Shown: positions 58,410-64,000 of the stretch, piece by piece | How positions within the stretch are numbered: position 1 is the stretch's first letter | Layout of the letters: each line of letters opens with the position of its first letter | Assembly (NCBI GenBank): GCA_018340375.1 | Contig: JAFFJZ010000014.1 | Coordinates: forward strand, 6,138,001-6,202,000 | From: Gonatopus flavifemur | Lineage: Eukaryota > Arthropoda > Insecta > Hymenoptera > Dryinidae | Length of the DNA: 64,000 bases | Direction of reading: 5' to 3' | Made by a program: the position numbers and the translations under genes | Notes under the pieces: generated by a model | What the model saw: only the letters and a program-made list of their open reading frames with translations | Databases searched by the model: none | Told to the model about the DNA's origin: nothing

Positions 58410-58770
58410 CCTTCCATGAACAATTTCCTCGTGCGCGGTAAATTATAAAGTGCCTCAACACTTGGGGCAACGGCCCAACATATCGGACCAACGGTATGAG
58501 GAACGGCAGTGATAAGCAAAGTTATTTTCCTTCAAATTTATCCAGTGTCTTTGTTCCTATTGCCGCACCAATTAGAATTCCAGCCCATGGTAAGGATGCA
58601 ATCAATGATGCCTCATTGTCGCTGATCGACAGAAACGAATCTGATTTTAGTAATTTAGGTAAAGCCGTTGATGACCATCCCATAGTCATTCCAAAAGAAG
58701 ATATGGCCAAGTTGGCTGAAACGTTCAAGAATCGAGCGGAATCAACATTGCACTTTGACACAGTTTCAAT
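58410..58770 (-). pseudogene. Sugar (trehalose-type) transporter exon fragment
   Basis: Minus strand, after an acceptor-like CTTGAACGTTTCAG: NLAISSFGMTMGWSSTALP, then DNEASLIASLPWAGILIGAA, then KFEGK and a stop. This is the start of a major-facilitator sugar transporter of the Tret1 type: first membrane segment with GWSSPALP-like loop, then the second segment. The stop follows a one-base deletion in the conserved F-G-R-K loop; in the other phase the sequence continues ITLLITAVPHTVG and WAVAPSVEALYN, the expected third segment. Either a decayed gene copy or a sequencing error; no other exon is seen. It lies between Z' and the CACGG MITE. Confidence 0.7.
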
Positions 58771-58835
58771 GTAAATCCAATTCGGAGAAAAACAATACCT
58801 ATCAGAACACATATTACGTTGTAGTACATAATTAA

Positions 58836-59205
58836 CACGGAGAGAAAAAATTTGCTGACGCAGCAAATCGAGGTATTATATATAGAATAGCAACATTTTT
58901 TGCTGACCTAGCTAAAAATTTGCTATATCAGCAATCGTGTTAGCTACGACAGCAATTTTTTAGCTGTGGCAGCAAAAAATGTTTGCTCCGCCAGCAAATT
59001 TTCAGTATTATATACAGAATAGCAAACAAATTTTGCTGGAATAGCAAACATTTTTTGCTGCCACAGCTAAAAATTCGCTGTCGCAGCTAACAAGATTGCT
59101 GGAGCAGCAAATAGTTTGCTGTCACAGCAAAAAATTTGCTGCTCTGGCAAAAGGAATCCAACAAAAGTAGATTTCGCTGCCACAGCGAATTCCTTTTTCT
59201 CCGTG
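58836..59205 (+). mobile_element. CACGGAG MITE built of TTTGCTG/CAGCAAA words, copy 1
   Basis: 370 bp, CACGGAGAGAAAAAATTTGC to CTTTTTCTCCGTG. Flanks are AA on both sides in place of TA. The interior reiterates TTTGCTG, CAGCAAA, TAGCTG and CAGCTA about 25 times. Inverse copy at 61,129-61,497. Confidence 0.92.
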
Positions 59206-59342
59206 AATAAATAAAACGATGAAGAATTTGGTATACAAAAATTGTCGTGTGGTTGTATCTTCGAAGCAACTAATCGCAAATGGAAATTCACAACTCATGT
59301 TTATCATCCTCAATTTGAGGAAATAATAACTTTCACCACTCA

Positions 59343-60142
59343 TAGGTAATGATGTCACGTTTGCTGATTATAGCCAACAGATAATCAAAGGTAAAACGAT
59401 GTTTGTGGTTTGCTCGGATACACGAGCTCATTCACTACGGGTGTAAATTTTGAATACGACAGGATACCTAAATAGCGTTTTTCAAATACCCAAATAACCT
59501 GATCCTAAGAAAAAAACTAAATCTTTGGTTCATGTTTTCGGTATCAAAAAAATCCAGGTGGTTCCGATGAGAACCTATGTGTAAATCCGTGAGAACCCAT
59601 GGGTACCCACTCATTTCCAAGCAGGTTCCTAGGCAATCCCATTTGAGACCCAAGGAAATTTTCCTAGTGTTCGTAACGTTTGCGAGTCCAATCTGAAAGC
59701 ACTCGTGGTCGTACTATATAGTGACGGCTGTCGTGGCAGTAGTGTAGTCTTGCAACACAAACATATTGACTCTGTTTATTTACTATCGTTTTTCAGTCTG
59801 GGAGAGATAGAAACTCTCCCGCCTATTTTAAAATACGGTTGGAAGAGTTTCTGTTCCTGTCTCTCTTGAACTCCCGCCATATACGGGCTCGGTCTATCTA
59901 TACTACGTCTTTCTAATTTAACATTGTTTGTATATCTAAATATACAGTATATATAGATATACAAAGTTCCTAACCAATACTGCAATAATTTACTTCAAAA
60001 TCTGTTCTTACTGCGCATTGGTGATTTTGATAATACAAGATCGAGATGTAGTCGAGATCTTGACCAACTGATCTCGACGATACGCTTTTCTCGATTGGTA
60101 CATATTGTTCTTGTCTTGAATGCTGTTTGACGCATCTCGTTT
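59343..60142 (-). repeat. Inverted duplication unit Y, copy 2
   Basis: Counterpart of 56,138-56,931. Confidence 0.9.
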
Positions 60143-60589
60143 CTTCCTTTCTCCTGTTCCTAACTATATACTACGAGTCCGTGTTTCTCACAGTGTCCCT
60201 GGTGGCTGATCGCTTCAATTGTGGCTCAGATTTTCCAAGTTTTGAATTTCAATAATTATTGTTCTGTTAATTCATATTGAATCTGTGTATATAGGGCACA
60301 TAAGAGGGTGAAAATATGTAGAGTTCAGTGATATCAGTTGAACAGAATCATTGTATTCTGATAAGAAAAATATCTACTTTTCATAGATTTTGATCAAATA
60401 TCTATGAAAAGTCGATAAATGCTCTGTAAACACGGTTCGATTGTGTCAACTATTGATATCATTGAGAGGTTTTGCATTATTTACTGAAACGAATTCAATA
60501 TAACCTGATTAAAATTCCCTCAGTGATAAAGTTTCGAAACTTGTAAAAAATTTTTTATAAAAATATCACATCTCTATGAGGGATCATAT

Positions 60590-60800
60590 AAATCCCCACA
60601 CTCTCTACATTCCTTGGAGTGTAAAACGCACTCTTGGAGAGCGAAAATACTGCAACTCCAGGAAAAGTGAGATTCCACTCCTAAAGAGTGACATTTCACT
60701 CCATAGGAGTGAATTCTCACTGCAACAGAGCGAAGGTTCAACTTGGTTTGAAGAGTGAAATTGCACGTTTTTATGAGAGTCAAATCCTCACTCTAAGTAA
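60590..60800. repeat. Reiterated GAGTG/CACTC palindromic words
   Basis: GAGTG and CACTC alternate about 12 times (for example CACTCCATAGGAGTG), the same style as the TTTGCTG element, but no CACTG-type terminus is seen. Confidence 0.6.
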
Positions 60801-61128
60801 GTTTTAACAGGCTACATTTTTCGCTGCATGTAACCCCTCAATTGGGATGACTATTGTACGGATATTCTCGTCTCGTCTCGTTTCGCAGCATCATTCCGTG
60901 GGCCAATTTATATATGTCTTCTAACAGCATATTGAACTCTTAGTACTGCATATGTATAAAAAGTTTTCATAAAAATTCGAAATTTTGAATAAAAAATCAC
61001 AACGAATAAAGTTTTCACATTTTCTTGAATAAAAAATCCATACAAATGTATGTTCCTGAAGTTTGAATCGTTTATAGAACCGAAAAGAAGATTCGACCTC
61101 ACAAAATCTGATGAATCATCGGTGTTTA

Positions 61129-61497
61129 CACGGAGAAAAAGGAATTCGCCGTGGCAGCGAAATCTACTTTTGCTGGGTGCCTTTTGCCAGGGAGCAAATT
61201 TTTTGCTGTGACAGCAAACTATTCGCTGGTCCAGCAATCTTGTTAGCTGCGATAGCGAATTTTTAGCTGTGGCAGCAAAAAATGTTTGCTATCCCAGCAA
61301 AATTGGTTCGCTATTCTGTATATAATACTGAAAATTTGCTGGCGGAGCAAACATTTTTTGCTGCCTCAGCTAAAAAATTGCTGTCGTAGCTAACAAGATT
61401 GCTGTTATAGCAAATTTTTAGCTAGGTCAGCAAAAAATTTTGCTATTCTATATATAATACCTCGATTTGCTTCGTCAGCAAATTTTTTCTCTCCGTG
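61129..61497 (-). mobile_element. CACGGAG MITE built of TTTGCTG/CAGCAAA words, copy 2
   Basis: 369 bp; TA at 61,127-61,128 and 61,498-61,499. Close to 90% identical to 58,836-59,205 in inverse orientation. Confidence 0.93.
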
Positions 61498-61499
61498 TA

Positions 61500-62339
61500 T
61501 CTTTTCAGATTAACTCCTGGCAACTGACAAGATCATTCAAAAGATCAGAGTATTTCCTTATTCGATTACCGATAAACAATTCAAACTTCCGCAACATAAA
61601 AATATGCATATTCCTATTCTATCGTTATCTGTTGGGAACCTTTTTTACTGGAAGGAAGGGAATGATAATAGGTCATTACGTTGAACAAACACTGTATATT
61701 TCGAAATTTAATTTTCAATCCGTTTGATGAACAATTCAGACACCAAATGAAGAAAAAACTGTTTCAATTCAATTTTTATACACATATGAGTAATTTTTAG
61801 TCTCATTCACAATCTCAGTCTTCAATGACGTGGGTTGAATTTCAACGGAACTCTCAAAATTTACCAACCAACCAACTAAGAACCATGTAAATCATAATAC
61901 AATCTCAACAATATTTGGTATATCAACTTGAAATGTGTGAGACTCTCAAAAATGAGACGGATAAATAGATCATTCAGGTATTTCATGAAACATGCACCCC
62001 TGCCCAAAATGCCAGATACAATTCATTACAATTATTTGACTGGAATCTATAAATTGCCTTTCCTGTGGGTACATTTTCACGCCGACTTACTTATTTCAAA
62101 AAGAATGAATTAAATGTGAATCAAATGTGTACCTGAGACAATACCTGAAAATATGTATGTGTCAAATGCAAGAGTTTCTCACACAAAAAATACACCGAAA
62201 TAATACCTATCAAAATTCAATTAAATTTATACTGAGATAATACCATATTAGATGTTTGTGAGCAGTACCAAATGTGCGTCGGAATACACCTAGATTATGG
62301 TTCCATGGAAATGCATGGACAAATCCTTATTTTCACGAA
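61500..62339. other. No supported gene
   Basis: AT-rich spacer; short open frames only. Confidence 0.45.
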
Positions 62340-62780
62340 AATTTCTGCATATTTATACACCAGCATTACACCGCACTTATTCTTCTACCAAAACCTCAAC
62401 AAAAATGTACTTAATCCACACCAGTGCAGTAACTGGAGCGTCTGGTATTTAAACTAAGATTACCCAATACATGTTCCGTGTATTTTGAAACACTATAATT
62501 AAACTGTACTTATCGTTTCATCAAACCTTCACAAAAAATGTATTCGACTGCACCAGTGCAGTCACTTGACTCGTCCGGTATTTACACTGAAATTACCATT
62601 AGGTAATGAGTTTTCACTCCATATTCACGCGCTAGATTCATACCATACTTATCCTTTTATTAAAAGTTTCCCAAAATTATACTTGATTCACACCACAGTG
62701 TATTAACTCGACTCATCCGGGATTTACACCAAAATTACTTAATCGATTCTCCCACCTTATTTGAGCACTTAATTTACCCC
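62340..62780. repeat. Degenerate ~135 bp tandem array
   Basis: CACCAGTGCAGT (or CACCACAGTGTA) at 62,418, 62,551 and 62,691, each followed by ACTCGTCCGGTATTTACAC-like sequence. Units are 133 and 140 bp apart. Confidence 0.7.
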
Positions 62781-62783
62781 GTA

Positions 62784-63110
62784 CACTGAGAGAAATATCC
62801 ATAGTTGCGGCAACTAAAAAGGGACCCCCATTTCAATTTTGTTTTTGTAACTATGTTTTTATAGTTGCTGTGACTATGTGTGGTTTCCATAACTGAAAAA
62901 CATTATTGCGGTAACTAATATGCTATAACTATGTTTTCATTGTAATGTTAATTATAAATATGTAGTTGGAATACTCAAACTTCAACTTGTTTTCATAACT
63001 ACCTTTTAAAACTGCACACAACTGGAATGTATTAATCTTTCAAATAACTTTTCTCATAACTGATTACCTGTTACTGATAGTGATTTACCTGTTTAATTGA
63101 TTTTGTGTAT
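62784..63110. mobile_element. CACTGAG MITE left end with ATAGTT/AACTAT words
   Basis: TA at 62,782-62,783 then CACTGAGAGAAATATCC. The interior reiterates ATAGTTGCGG, GTAACTA and ATAACTATG. The right end is not clear. Confidence 0.5.
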
Positions 63111-63596
63111 TTTTAACACACGTGTATGTCCCAGGAGGTCCACTCGCAATTGATGTTAAATATTAAAATAAAAAATGGATCAAATCAACACAAAAATGTT
63201 AAATTTACATGTGAAAATCTGTAAATTTCAGAATTTGATATGTTGTTTTCAATACAAACTCTGAGTGGATGTCCTATGACATGAAATTTTTCGCTGTATG
63301 ACATTTGATTTTTCGAAATTACAAGAATTTCGATTTTATATTTCAATGACTATGAAAATATAATTTTAATTATGGTTATGGGGGTTTGGGAATTACAATT
63401 ACGATCACAAATGGTTCCGGTTACGTTTGAGCTTATACGTCATTTTTTATCAGTGAATGCTTATTGCGGAAAGATTATAGACAACAGGACTAATGTTGAC
63501 AAACTTCATTCACTCGTAAAACAATAACTTCTCCTAAGTTGATCTTATATGAATTCGCGGTATAGCTTATCGGTTAGGTGTGATGTTTGTAGATTG

Positions 63597-63740
63597 TTAG
63601 GTAGGTAGGTAGGTTGTCGGCTCGCCAGGGTCAACCCAATGACATTTGCGTTTCGGATTATCAAAATAAGTCCACTTTTCATCGCCGTTCACAATTTTCC
63701 ACAAGAAAAACTTTCTATGTTGCTTGTTGTAAAGACTCAC
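63597..63740 (-). pseudogene. mariner transposase fragment 3
   Basis: Reads FFLWKIVNGDEKWTYFDNPKR then HWVDPGEPT: the region around the first catalytic Asp (GDEKW). Both sides are missing. A third mariner subtype, distinct from the two complete elements. Confidence 0.85.
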
Positions 63741-63806
63741 ACAAATGTTAAGACGACTGTTTTTATTTTCTTGAGTCAAAAAGTTTGGTACTCACTTTTT
63801 TCCTTT

Positions 63807-63913
63807 CCCTAACAGCAAAATGTGTCTGGGACATTTTTTGAATGTTCAGGAAACCTCCTCTACGTTCTATAAATCTTCCATAAACGTTCCAGTGGCACAT
63901 TGTGCTGTCAGGG
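63807..63913. mobile_element. 107 bp MITE with CCCTGACAGCACAATG-type ends
   Basis: CCCTAACAGCAAAATGTG at the left; complement of the right end CCCTGACAGCACAATGTG. Non-coding; duplication not clear. Confidence 0.7.
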
Positions 63914-64000
63914 TTCTGATCTAACCCACTGTTTTTAAACGATAAGAAACAGTTTATTAAGTTACTCCAAGCTGTTCCGAAAGTTTTTTCTCCGTCTAAC

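Overview
This is intergenic, repeat-dominated nuclear DNA from an animal, most likely an insect. The reasons are AT-rich sequence with no operon-like layout, several mariner-type transposons, an R1-like retrotransposon piece, a Ty3/gypsy-like element with a tRNA-Lys-type primer site, and a fragment of a sugar transporter of the insect trehalose-transporter type. A parasitoid-wasp-like genome is my guess and nothing more. I see no complete host gene, no rRNA or tRNA gene, and no CRISPR.

Layout. 0-5 kb: a decayed irritans-type mariner (627-1921), a GATCTA-rich degenerate repeat and a 5'-truncated R1-like reverse transcriptase. 7.4-10 kb: a 1.1 kb palindromic element beside a broken copy of 'family P' (a repetitive zinc-finger-like protein), which is itself split by a CATATATG-rich MITE. 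10-11.7 kb: degenerate tandem arrays and two CACTG-ended MITEs. 11,924-16,566: a complete 4.6 kb DNA transposon with TTA target duplications and ~820 bp terminal repeats, each built of three ~275 bp subunits; it encodes a family P protein that has lost its frame. 17.6-19.1 kb: a second mariner whose otherwise full-length ORF is split by a 135 bp hAT-type MITE. 20-24.5 kb: a foldback element, a fragment of 'family Q', a 13-bp minisatellite and a third family P copy. 26.1-33.6 kb: a 5' LTR, primer site and gag-protease of a gypsy-like element, with an apparently intact DD41D transposon (28,717-30,751) inserted in its leader. 34-35 kb: the tail of a hAT transposase. 36,357-39,974: a 3.6 kb transposon with ~200 bp TIRs and TA duplications that encodes the N-terminal part of family Q. 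40-54 kb: foldbacks, MITEs and long stretches of AT-rich sequence without genes. 54.8-60.2 kb: a complex inverted duplication containing a filled/empty-site pair, and a sugar-transporter exon with a one-base deletion. 60-64 kb: MITEs, a degenerate tandem array and a mariner fragment.

How it fits together. The window is a nested record of transposition, and many insertions can be defined to the base from target duplications. Two protein families that recur here without an obvious name (P and Q) each sit inside an element with precise inverted termini, so they are good candidates for the transposases (or partners) of two groups of elements. Group P has CACAGG ends and 3-bp duplications. Group Q has CACTGAGAAAA ends and 2-bp duplications, and these ends are shared by many small palindromic MITEs in the window. 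Long terminal repeats of three otherwise different elements also carry AGGTCA half-sites every 11 bp. All assignments come from reading the sequence; no database search was made.
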